Below, piece by piece: positions 1-6,872 of a stretch of 52,164 bases of DNA. The DNA lies in assembly GCA_028289545.1 (NCBI GenBank), contig JANQPG010000085.1:1-52164 (forward strand). The letters run 5' to 3'. Both the position numbers and the translations under genes were made by a program. This stretch comes from Woeseiaceae bacterium (GTDB lineage Bacteria; Pseudomonadota; Gammaproteobacteria; Steroidobacterales; Woeseiaceae). Each line of letters opens with the position of its first letter. Within the stretch, counting starts at the first letter, position 1. The notes under the pieces were generated by a model that was given only the letters and a program-made list of their open reading frames with translations, had not been told where the DNA came from and made no database searches.

Positions 1-91
<91 letters not shown>

Positions 92-97
92 ATCAAG

Positions 98-122
98 AAG
101 CCCCGTCAGGGGCTTTGTTTTT
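98..122 (+). terminator. Rho-independent terminator of tRNA-Ser
   Basis: AAGCCCC and GGGGCTT form a 7-bp stem around a GTCA loop, followed by TGTTTTT. It begins 7 bases after the CCA end of the tRNA. Confidence 0.9.
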
Positions 123-160
123 GGTGCGAGTGTCGATCGAAACCAGGGAGCGGAAAACAC

Positions 161-625
161 ATGGATATCCTAATTGCATCGCTCCTTCTACTGGCCGGAA
201 TAGCGATATATCTGCTCTGGCGAAGCCGAAGAGATCCCGGTGTCCAGAGGACGACCATTGCCGTCGCCGACGTCGCCGAGGTCTTTCGCCAGATATCCGC
301 TCAGGCCGTGGAGACGTCGTTTGCCGTCTTCATCATTCAAAGAGAGGGCGACGAGGATCCCGTGGAGATCCAGTTCTCGGTCGAAGACGGCAAAACCGGA
401 TTGGACTGGATACTCATGTCGCAGCCCAACATCGATGAGAAGCCGAAGGTCATTGAGTATGCGGCGTCCAGGGATCTCGAGTGGCAAGAGAAGGAAATGA
501 ACGACTGGCAATACATGCGAATCGCTGATGGCGACCTGGCCGGGTTGTGTACCTCACTGATTGCCGACCTTTATGGCGCCACGCAGGTCGAGCTGAAGTA
601 CGGTGGTTTCAGGTACAGGGCGTAA
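161..625 (+). CDS. Small membrane-anchored protein of unknown function
   Basis: 154-aa protein. The first 20 or so residues form one hydrophobic segment followed by a basic WRSRR stretch, which suggests an N-terminal membrane anchor with the rest in the cytoplasm. The remainder is a soluble alpha/beta-looking domain rich in acidic residues and Trp; I do not recognise a family with confidence. The reading frame stays open upstream into the tRNA, but the ATG at 161 has a GGGAG Shine-Dalgarno at 146-150 and starts exactly at the hydrophobic segment. It is convergent with the VOC gene, with 21 bases between the two stop codons. Confidence 0.75.
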   Translation: MDILIASLLLLAGIAIYLLWRSRRDPGVQRTTIAVADVAEVFRQISAQAVETSFAVFIIQREGDEDPVEIQFSVEDGKTGLDWILMSQPNIDEKPKVIEYAASRDLEWQEKEMNDWQYMRIADGDLAGLCTSLIADLYGATQVELKYGGFRYRA

Positions 626-646
626 CCCGATAGCGGCAAATAATCG

Positions 647-1195
647 CTACTCTCCGCCCTCAACGTAGCTGTACAGATAGACCCGAACGCCGTTCGGGTC
701 GAGCATCGTTACGGTAACGGACTTACCGGTTGCCGACGGCAAGACCGGCGCAACAATGGGTGTATCCAGAGACTCGGCTCGACGCATGATCTCGTCTATG
801 TTCTCGACTCTGTACGCCAGGACAACCTCGCTTTGTACGGGCGCTCGCTCGACGTCACCAGTGAGTAGCGAGGGCGAAGCGGAGTCAATTTCGACGAGAT
901 TCAGGCTGGAAAGGTACACGTTGTCCTCGGACCATTCGGCCGGCAGCAGCGCGGTGTAGCGCACCGTGGCATCAGCGTCCGTCAGGCCGTAAAGGGAAAG
1001 ATTGGCGCTGCCGGATAGCTGCCGAATGCGCGTTTCACGAAAGCCCAGCACATGCGTATAGAAACGAATGCTGGTCTCGAGGTCTGTCGTGATAATTGTC
1101 GTGCCGGATAATCGCGCTTCCGGTTCACCTTCGCCCGCGTTCGCGCTCAACATGATGGACGCCGACACCGCCAACAACGTGCAAATGAACTTCAT
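647..1195 (-). CDS. Secreted VOC (glyoxalase/bleomycin-resistance fold) protein
   Basis: 182-aa protein with an N-terminal signal peptide (about residues 1-20, ending near SANA), so probably periplasmic. The mature part has the VOC pattern: a TTDLETSIRFYTHVLGF segment typical of the first beta-alpha-beta unit, and a C-terminal VTMLDPNGVRVYLYSY strand, as in glyoxalase I and extradiol dioxygenase relatives. Substrate and metal use cannot be read from the sequence. The frame extends upstream, but the chosen ATG has a GAGGAG SD 8 bases away and starts the signal peptide. Export is less common in this superfamily than cytosolic location. Confidence 0.8.
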   Translation of the reverse strand: MKFICTLLAVSASIMLSANAGEGEPEARLSGTTIITTDLETSIRFYTHVLGFRETRIRQLSGSANLSLYGLTDADATVRYTALLPAEWSEDNVYLSSLNLVEIDSASPSLLTGDVERAPVQSEVVLAYRVENIDEIMRRAESLDTPIVAPVLPSATGKSVTVTMLDPNGVRVYLYSYVEGGE

Positions 1196-1399
1196 CTGTC
1201 TTTCTCCTCGCTGGCCTTCGCCGGTTGGTCGCTTTGCGCGATGAGTGCTTTTGTGATTTACGGCTACTGCAGCGCAGACGAGTGTAGGGTCGTTTATCCT
1301 CTCGATCAAACCAGGCAATGATCGTACGTCCTCTCCTCGCTAATGCTGGCGATATGCGGCACGATGTGGCCGGTTAACTACCTTCGGGGAGACCGTTTC

Positions 1400-1981
1400 T
1401 TGAGTGAAGACATGTCGAACGGCTGGGAAGCCGTCGCTGAAGAGTTCCAGACTCTTCGATCGGCAACGGGGCTCGAAATAGTCCGGGAATGGGCGGCATC
1501 TCTGCCTCGTGGCGGGTCCGTCCTCGACGTTGGGGCCGGCTACGGTGAACCGCTGACCGCGATGCTCATCGAGGAGGGCTTCGACGTCTCGGCGATCGAT
1601 GCGTCCCCGACGCTGGTAGCGGCGTTCGAGCAACGTTTCCCGGACGTCGAGATTGCCTGCGAGCCGGCTGAGCGCAGCGACTTCTTCAACCGGGCTTTTG
1701 ACGGGATCATGGCGGTCGGGCTCGTGTTCCTGCTGCCCGAGGACAGCCAGCGCGAACTCATTCGTCGAATGTCCGCGGCGCTCAAGCCCGGGGGGCGGTT
1801 GCTGTTCTCTGCACCCCATCAGGTTTGCAGCTGGGACGATCTGCTGACCGGCCGACAGTCATCATCCCTTGGCGCCGACGAGTACAGGAGCCTTCTCGCC
1901 GGCCACGGGTTGCGCGTCGTCGATGAGCACGTTGACGACGGTGAGAACTACTACTATGAGGCGCGCAGGCATTCTGATTGA
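1400..1981 (+). CDS. Class I SAM-dependent methyltransferase
   Basis: 193-aa protein of the Rossmann-fold methyltransferase type. Motif I is VLDVGAGYGEP, followed by an acidic residue at the end of beta-2 (VSAIDASP) and a post-motif LKPGGRLLFSAP strand; this layout fits a small-molecule methyltransferase. The substrate is unknown. Start choice: TTG at 1400 has GGGGAGA at 1386-1392 with 7-base spacing, whereas the in-frame ATG at 1412 has no close SD; either is possible. It is followed after 63 bases by a kinase gene on the same strand. Confidence 0.82.
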   Translation: MSEDMSNGWEAVAEEFQTLRSATGLEIVREWAASLPRGGSVLDVGAGYGEPLTAMLIEEGFDVSAIDASPTLVAAFEQRFPDVEIACEPAERSDFFNRAFDGIMAVGLVFLLPEDSQRELIRRMSAALKPGGRLLFSAPHQVCSWDDLLTGRQSSSLGADEYRSLLAGHGLRVVDEHVDDGENYYYEARRHSD

Positions 1982-2044
1982 CAGCGCGTCATTCGGTACC
2001 CGGGATGTCGGGTCGAGCCAGCGCCCTACGACTGAGACGTGCCT

Positions 2045-2563
2045 ATGACGACGTTTCCGCGTCCCACTCTCTTCATATTCAGTGGACTCCCGGCCACCGG
2101 CAAGACCAGCCTCGCCAGACGTCTGGCCGCAGACCTTAAGGCTGCCTACCTGCGCATCGACACCGTGGAACAGGGTCTGCGCGATCTGTGTGATGTCTCC
2201 GTCGAAGGAGAGGGTTATCGACTATCCTATCGAATCGCCGCCGATAATCTCAGGCTTGGCGTCAGCGTTGTGGCTGATTCCTGCAACCCCGTCGAGTTGA
2301 CACGCGACGAATGGCAGGACGTGGCGGCTCAGGCAAACGCCGACTACGTCAACATCGAAGTTACCTGTTCGGACGCATCCGAGCATCGCGCGCGAGTGGA
2401 AACTCGACAGACCGACATCGACGGGCTGGCGCTGCCGTCCTGGGAGGACGTTCAGAACCGTGAGTTTCGTTCCTGGGTGGCCGATCGAATCCTTATCGAT
2501 ACGAGTGGTCGCGAAGTGGATGAAAGTTACAGCGAACTCATGGGTGCGCTACGTGAGCGCTGA
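2045..2563 (+). CDS. P-loop kinase (AAA_33/zeta-like small kinase)
   Basis: 172-aa protein with a Walker A motif, GLPATGKTS, at residues 14-22, an RxDTVEQ segment after beta-2 and a VVADSCNP segment resembling Walker B. This is the pattern of AAA_33-type kinases that phosphorylate small molecules (gluconate kinase, chloramphenicol phosphotransferase, zeta toxin relatives). The substrate is unknown and no partner antitoxin lies beside it. ATG 2045 is used; a GTG at 2039 is also in frame. Its stop lies 11 bases from the ancestral stop of the hicB-type remnant at 2575-2577. Confidence 0.78.
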   Translation: MTTFPRPTLFIFSGLPATGKTSLARRLAADLKAAYLRIDTVEQGLRDLCDVSVEGEGYRLSYRIAADNLRLGVSVVADSCNPVELTRDEWQDVAAQANADYVNIEVTCSDASEHRARVETRQTDIDGLALPSWEDVQNREFRSWVADRILIDTSGREVDESYSELMGALRER

Positions 2564-2581
2564 CCGCGAAACCCTCAGGAC

Positions 2582-2643
2582 AGTTTCGAGGAAATCAGCC
2601 GGTTCAGACTCACTCCCGACTCCGCCGCCTTGATCGCGAGCGT
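2582..2643. repeat. 62-bp direct repeat, left copy (remnant hicB 3' end)
   Basis: Perfect 62-of-62 match to 5436-5497. Read on the minus strand it encodes the last codons of the HicB-type protein and then continues past the repeat as Leu-Ser-stop (stop TGA at 2575-2577), so it looks like the original 3' end of that gene, now detached from the body of the gene by 2.8 kb. Confidence 0.92.
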
Positions 2644-2699
2644 GACCACCTAGCTTGCAATTTTGGTTAATATTGCGGCCAAGAACACAGGAGAGCGAT

Positions 2700-3215
2700 A
2701 TGAGCTTAGAGTTCTGGTTGATCGGTGCTTCGATATGTTTAGCAGTGTTCTTCGCCGAAAGGAGGCGTTGGCCAAGGGCTCGTAGAGCTGTGCTCGCGGG
2801 TCTCGCGATCCTAATTGGTCTAGTCGTTGTTTGGTATAGCGCAGTTTCCCAAGGAAAATTCCTCGGTCCGGAGCGGTGGTATAGCTCATCCCCGTACCGC
2901 GAGATAATTTTCTTCCTGTTGATGATGCTTGGCATGGCTGCGAGGTATCTTACGGGCGTTATCGAGGAGCGGCGTGAGCGTATACGGTCTCTTGTGCATG
3001 AAGGGCGCGATGTAAGCAACATAAAGCCTCGCTTTGACGCCTGGGAGTTCGTTTATCCGATGTTGTTTTCGGTCGTTACTTACGGCGGCCTAATCACGCA
3101 GATTGGTGATGGGTTAACCACAGCAAACGTCGTCCTCTGTTTCCAGACGGGCTTTTTTTGGCAGACAGTCTTAAAGAGAGAATCGCCTCACCAAGTAGAA
3201 GCTTCAGCGCGCTGA
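2700..3215 (+). CDS. Islet membrane protein of unknown function
   Basis: 171-aa protein with about four hydrophobic segments: near residues 3-18, 31-47, 70-85 and 120-140. A basic loop (RRRWPRARR) follows the first, and a charged helix (EERRERIRSLVHEGRD) follows the third. I do not recognise a family. ATG 2700 is chosen because AGGAGA lies 5 bases upstream; a longer frame from 2655 adds 15 residues without an SD. It is the first gene of the islet and is convergent with the caspase-like gene (44 bases between ends). Base composition is lower in GC than its neighbours outside the islet. Confidence 0.72.
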   Translation: MSLEFWLIGASICLAVFFAERRRWPRARRAVLAGLAILIGLVVVWYSAVSQGKFLGPERWYSSSPYREIIFFLLMMLGMAARYLTGVIEERRERIRSLVHEGRDVSNIKPRFDAWEFVYPMLFSVVTYGGLITQIGDGLTTANVVLCFQTGFFWQTVLKRESPHQVEASAR

Positions 3216-3259
3216 GTAACATGTAAGGCGCATTGCGTTGGAAGTTCTTCAGTGCGAAG

Positions 3260-5158
3260 CTACTGATCAAAAAAGAGTACGTTTCCTTTTCCGTACTTCG
3301 TAGCCTTGAATGCGGCTGGTTCTTGGTTGACACCAACGTCCGCAGCGCGTGTCCTTACCATGTCGGTGACCGCAATGGCCAGCTCATCAAAGTCCACGAT
3401 TCTATCGTCGTTCATGTCCGCTTTACCCGCTAACGCCTCGACAACAGCAGTTGTGAAGATTCCGCCGTCACTATAAAGTGCACGTTGCTCTCCAGTACCG
3501 GCTACCAAGATGTTTCTAGCTGGTCGGTCGAGTTCATTCCTCAGTACAACATACTTTTTGAAGCGGCCAAGCTTTGCGGCCTGCGCATCTGTGCTTTGAA
3601 AGCGTGGTAACGCCAATCCTGCGCTGCATGCATCGATCAACATCACAACGTGATTGCTCACAATGTTGCGAAAATGTCTGAAGGTTAGGTCTTCCATCAA
3701 GAGACCGGTTGATGTGGGCCTCACGGGGTCGTAGTCTGCCGTTATAAGGACTCCATTGGACTCGTTTGGGTTCATACCGATGGTCGTGTAGTCGCCGTGA
3801 CCACCAAAGTAAAAGAGCAATCTATCCGCGTCCGCGTGCTTCCCGCCTCTCCAAAACTCCTTCAGATGCGTCTCAATTGCAGCGCTCGTCGCTTCTTCGT
3901 CGCGAAGGGTAAGGATATTCTCCCTTGGAAAGCCTTTTCTTTCGAGTTCTTTGATCAGCAACTCGGCGTTCTCAAACATTTTTCCTAAGTCGTCGTAACC
4001 GGACGTAAGCGACTCGTAATTATCAATAGCAACGATCAGGGCGTAGCTGTTTTGATAGGGGTTGTCAAACTTCCTAATCAACCCGTCCTCCAGCCAGATA
4101 GTTACTTTGCTCCGGAATCCAATCTGTTCGATAGTATTCAGGCCGTCGTCGAAAGGGGAGGTGGTCCCTAAGTACTCAACTACTCGGTGATCGGTATCAA
4201 GTAACAATTCGGGAATATCTATGCCGTTTACCGCCACTTTCTCGCCGGCAAACGTGGCAATACTCAGTGAATCGTGCAGGGTGTACGAGATAATCTGGTT
4301 TGCGGTGGAAGCGCTAGGTGTGCTGCTAAGTTTCTCATAATTTCCGCGAATGTCTTGCGCCGCTGCAGCGATGAATGCTGCAGACCGTCGGGCGGTTCCT
4401 CTTGCGGCGAGTACGGCCGCTCCTTCTTCCAGTCGATCCGCATAATAGGTTTCAGCACTAGCGCTGAGGGCTTGTGCGATGGCCACCATGGCGCGTTCCA
4501 TATCGCCAGAGAAGCCATGCTCAAGCCCTTCTTCCAATCTACCTACGATTGCAAGAAATATCGAAATAGACCTAGGCGAGAATAGCTCTACCGCTAAGAC
4601 GGCATTGTAGGCCTCTTGGTAAGTCCCAGTCACTATTGCGTCAAGAACTAACTCTTCGATCTCATCGAAGTCGTTAGTTGTATGGCTCAAGAGTCCCAGA
4701 CAGTTAGCCCGAACAATTGGGTTGGCTGTTCTCTGATGCAAGCTTCTAATAGCTTGCGAGTATGAAAAGAGCATCTGCCGATTGAACGGGTTAGAGTTCG
4801 CCATATCGAGTAAGACGGATGAGATCCAGGCTTGAACTATTTCGTTGTCATCTCCTAAGTAAGGGGCGATAACGACTACTTCATAGCTGTGTTCTCGCCT
4901 TTCAATATACAAGGTTTCCGCAGCCTTCTCGCGCTCCTGATCACTCTTAGATTCTAGACCATCAATGATCCAGCGATAGCTTTCCCGCCTTTGTTCTTGA
5001 CTTCGGCTGGTTGCCGTAAGTCCCGTTGGTGGCATTGGTCGTGCCAGTGACTCTGAGGGTGGGAAAAAAACCCGGAAACGTAGATCCTGTGCCGAAACGG
5101 ACCCCGAAACGAGTATTGAACCAATAATTATCACCAACCCTTGATGGAGCCTAGCCAT
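3260..5158 (-). CDS. Secreted caspase-like (peptidase C14 family) protein with EF-hand-like loop
   Basis: 632 aa. Residues 1-23 are a signal peptide (cleavage near VSAQ-D), so the protein acts outside the cytoplasm. Residues about 55-300 are alpha-helical and resemble a repeat scaffold (HEAT-like, tentative). From about 370 to 632 lies a caspase-fold peptidase: YALIVAIDNY starts the domain, the catalytic His is H454 in FYFGGHGD and the catalytic Cys is C511 in LIDACSAG. Residues 581-592 (DMNDDRIVDFDE) fit an EF-hand calcium loop, with acidic or Asn ligands at positions 1, 3, 5, 9 and 12. It is the largest gene of the 62-bp-repeat islet. Substrate and partner are unknown; the dyad suggests an active peptidase. 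A signalling or defence role is inference only. Confidence 0.85.
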   Translation of the reverse strand: MARLHQGLVIIIGSILVSGSVSAQDLRFRVFFPPSESLARPMPPTGLTATSRSQEQRRESYRWIIDGLESKSDQEREKAAETLYIERREHSYEVVVIAPYLGDDNEIVQAWISSVLLDMANSNPFNRQMLFSYSQAIRSLHQRTANPIVRANCLGLLSHTTNDFDEIEELVLDAIVTGTYQEAYNAVLAVELFSPRSISIFLAIVGRLEEGLEHGFSGDMERAMVAIAQALSASAETYYADRLEEGAAVLAARGTARRSAAFIAAAAQDIRGNYEKLSSTPSASTANQIISYTLHDSLSIATFAGEKVAVNGIDIPELLLDTDHRVVEYLGTTSPFDDGLNTIEQIGFRSKVTIWLEDGLIRKFDNPYQNSYALIVAIDNYESLTSGYDDLGKMFENAELLIKELERKGFPRENILTLRDEEATSAAIETHLKEFWRGGKHADADRLLFYFGGHGDYTTIGMNPNESNGVLITADYDPVRPTSTGLLMEDLTFRHFRNIVSNHVVMLIDACSAGLALPRFQSTDAQAAKLGRFKKYVVLRNELDRPARNILVAGTGEQRALYSDGGIFTTAVVEALAGKADMNDDRIVDFDELAIAVTDMVRTRAADVGVNQEPAAFKATKYGKGNVLFFDQ

Positions 5159-5416
5159 ATCCGAACCTTCTCTAGCCTAGATAATCACAAGCTATGAACA
5201 CTGAGTCTGCTCGTATGCTTGAGTTACTCGATTGTGAAGCTCCAGCGACAGTTGGACTTTGCCGTTTCCGACTCGTGTCACAGTCATCCAAAGCTATTCA
5301 GACGCAATAGCTATTGCGAATCTAAAGATTACCTAGTTCCGTTTTTCTGTCACGGATACTAGGTGTTACTCGCACTCTCTCCTCCAAGAAGCAAAGTTCC
5401 GTTACGGTCGTTGCTT
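5159..5416. other. Islet intergenic region, AT-richer, no gene seen
   Basis: The 258 bases between the start of the caspase-like gene and the end of hicB contain no supportable ORF. They should hold the promoter of the caspase-like gene (an AGAAGG SD precedes its ATG on the minus strand) and the right junction of the islet. The only clear structure is the 16-bp palindrome at 5303-5318. Confidence 0.6.
5303..5318. repeat. 16-bp perfect palindrome
   Basis: CGCAATAGCTATTGCG is fully self-complementary. It lies about 145 bases upstream of the caspase-like start, which suits an operator or protein-binding site, but its function is unknown. Confidence 0.6.
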
Positions 5417-5755
5417 TTAAGGTGTTCCCCATGAGAGTTTCGAGGAAATCAGCCGGTTCAGACTCACTCCCGACTCCGCCGCCTTGATCGCGAGCGTACG
5501 ATGTACTTCCGGCGGCACGCGAACAACGAACTTACCGCTGTACGCGCGAGTGGATAAGGCCTCCGGAACCGGTTGTTTGTTCTTCCTGAGATCGGCAACC
5601 GTTTGCCTGACCAGTTTGCGGATTCCGATGAGCGCTTTTTCATGCGTACTCTCGAGCCAGCTCAGGCTCGGGAATTCGGCGCAAAGCCCGACATACTCCT
5701 GATCTTCCTCGGACCAGGTGACGCGGTAGGTGAAATGATCAATGCGTCTGGTCAT
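5417..5755 (-). CDS. HicB-type antitoxin-like protein (N-terminal HicB fold, C-terminal RHH)
   Basis: 112-aa protein. Residues about 8-60 look like the HicB N-terminal fold (YRVTWSEEDQEYVGLCAEFP), and residues about 77-108 (KFVVRVPPEVHRTLAIKAA through SLNRLISSKL) are a ribbon-helix-helix DNA-binding segment. HicB antitoxins neutralise the HicA mRNA interferase and repress their own promoter. No hicA-sized gene lies upstream (5756-5924 is non-coding), so it is a solitary HicB or a stand-alone regulator. Its last coding bases are the right copy of the 62-bp repeat; the C-terminus beyond it (SWGTP) is encoded by islet DNA. An inverted-repeat operator candidate lies upstream. Confidence 0.85.
   Translation of the reverse strand: MTRRIDHFTYRVTWSEEDQEYVGLCAEFPSLSWLESTHEKALIGIRKLVRQTVADLRKNKQPVPEALSTRAYSGKFVVRVPPEVHRTLAIKAAESGVSLNRLISSKLSWGTP
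5436..5497. repeat. 62-bp direct repeat, right copy (inside hicB)
   Basis: Identical to 2582-2643. It covers the HicB segment from about T88 to L108. The repeat ends in the middle of a Leu codon, and both junctions read Leu-Ser next (CTC-TCA here, CTG-TCC at the left copy). Confidence 0.92.
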
Positions 5756-5788
5756 CTGGGCTCTCGAGTCGTTTAATCGTCAGTATCG

Positions 5789-5807
5789 GATATCGATTGA
5801 CGATATC
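5789..5807. promoter_or_regulatory. Inverted-repeat operator candidate upstream of hicB
   Basis: GATATCG and CGATATC are perfect 7-bp half-sites separated by ATTGA, in an AT-rich stretch 34 bases upstream of the hicB ATG. Autoregulation by an RHH-containing HicB at such a site is known for the family; use here is inferred. Confidence 0.6.
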
Positions 5808-5924
5808 ATTATTAGTATCATACCCAGCACGACCAACAGCCGTAAACCCACAGTTTTGCCGAGCCGCTTTGAACCTTTCGCCCCCACCGCCCGACTATCC
5901 CGGTAAGACTGCAAGGAAGTGACG

Positions 5925-6470
5925 ATGGCCCAGCGGGAGGCTGACAGAACCTACGACGAACTGCTTGTCCTGTTGATCGGCGAAGGCGACAGGCGGGCGG
6001 GGGAGCGGCTCGCCGCCCGCTGGTATCCGCGACTCATGCGCACGGCGCGCCGGCTTATCGGCGATGCGGACGCCGCGGAGGAAATTGTCCAGGACACGTG
6101 GTTTGCGATTGTCCGCGGGCTGCCCCGGCTCAAAGATCCGTCCCGGTTTCCGGCGTGGGCCTTCTCGATCTTGCGGCGGACCTGCGTCGACGTGATCCGG
6201 AGCAACACCCGTGACCGCGCACAAAAGGCTCACGCGGCCGTGACGCAGGCGACCTGCACCGAAGCGCGCGGCGAAACGATGACCGCGCTCGATCAGGCGT
6301 TCGCCGGGCTGAGTCCGGAGCATCGCCTTGCAGCCATTTTGTACTTCGGTGAAGGCCTGAGGCTTGCCGAGATTGCCAACGCGACGGACGTGCCGCTGGG
6401 CACGGCCAAATCGCGCATCTTTTACGCACGCCGCCAGCTCAAGGCGGCACTGGAAGGAGACCTGCCATGA
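5925..6470 (+). CDS. ECF-type RNA polymerase sigma factor
   Basis: 181-aa sigma-70 family protein. Region 2 is seen at about residues 25-90 (RLIGDADAAEEIVQDTWFAI, then FPAWAFSILRRTCVDVIR). Region 4 is seen at about 120-175, with a helix-turn-helix in LRLAEIANATDVPLGTAKSR. ATG 5925 is preferred over GTG 5919 because AAGGA lies 7 bases upstream. Its stop overlaps the next start (ATGA), so it is translationally coupled to the small membrane protein, the usual arrangement of an ECF sigma with a membrane partner that restrains it. Confidence 0.92.
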   Translation: MAQREADRTYDELLVLLIGEGDRRAGERLAARWYPRLMRTARRLIGDADAAEEIVQDTWFAIVRGLPRLKDPSRFPAWAFSILRRTCVDVIRSNTRDRAQKAHAAVTQATCTEARGETMTALDQAFAGLSPEHRLAAILYFGEGLRLAEIANATDVPLGTAKSRIFYARRQLKAALEGDLP

Positions 6471-6835
6471 CAGAATTTGACGATCGCCTGCGCGATTCCC
6501 TCTCGAAAGAGGACGAGGCATTTCTGAGAGAACTCGAGGACCGGCGCGGACTGTTCGATCAGGTCAGCGCGACATTCCACGGCCCACTGCGACACTTCAC
6601 GTGGATTGCGAACGTCGTTGTCCTGGTTGCGACGGCGCTCGGGCTGTACGCGGTCTGGATGATGTTCCAGGCTGAAACGACTCGCGGCCTCATACTGTGG
6701 GCGGCGGCCGGCTGGGCAGCGTGGACCGTGCAGATTGCGCTCAAGCAATGGATCTGGGATCGCGTTAACCTGCTCAACGTGTTACGTGAGCTGAAGAAGA
6801 TCGAGCTGCGTCTCGTGCGGCTGGAGGATCGCTAA
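6467..6835 (+). CDS. DUF6768-like membrane protein, probable partner of the ECF sigma factor
   Basis: 122 aa. It has an acidic N-terminal cytoplasmic segment (FDDRLRDSLSKEDEAFLREL), two transmembrane helices (about residues 45-65 and 72-92) and a charged C-terminal helix (LRELKKIELRLVRLEDR). The layout matches small DUF6768-type proteins encoded right after ECF sigma genes. The 4-bp overlap with the sigma gene supports co-translation. A role as anti-sigma factor is inferred; no zinc-finger HxxxCxxC motif is present. Confidence 0.75.
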   Translation: MTEFDDRLRDSLSKEDEAFLRELEDRRGLFDQVSATFHGPLRHFTWIANVVVLVATALGLYAVWMMFQAETTRGLILWAAAGWAAWTVQIALKQWIWDRVNLLNVLRELKKIELRLVRLEDR

Positions 6836-6872
6836 GCACAAGCCGGCGCGGCGGGTGTTCCCGACCGTTTCA

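Larger units (their letters stand above)
2582..5497. mobile_element. Putative genomic islet inserted at the hicB 3' end
   Basis: A segment bounded by the 62-bp perfect direct repeat (2582-2643 and 5436-5497). It holds one small membrane-protein gene, one caspase-like gene and a non-coding stretch, and by eye has clearly lower GC than the surrounding DNA. The layout resembles insertion into the 3' end of a gene with regeneration of the coding end: the working copy reads ...SSKLSWGTP-stop, while the left remnant reads ...SSKLS-stop. No integrase, transposase or terminal inverted repeat is visible, so the mechanism (site-specific insertion helped in trans, or recombination between short homologies) is inference. 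Confidence 0.65.

Noticed and set aside
2549..3022. 157-aa minus-strand frame across the left repeat
   Set aside because: It is in a different frame from the hicB remnant and antisense to the islet membrane protein.
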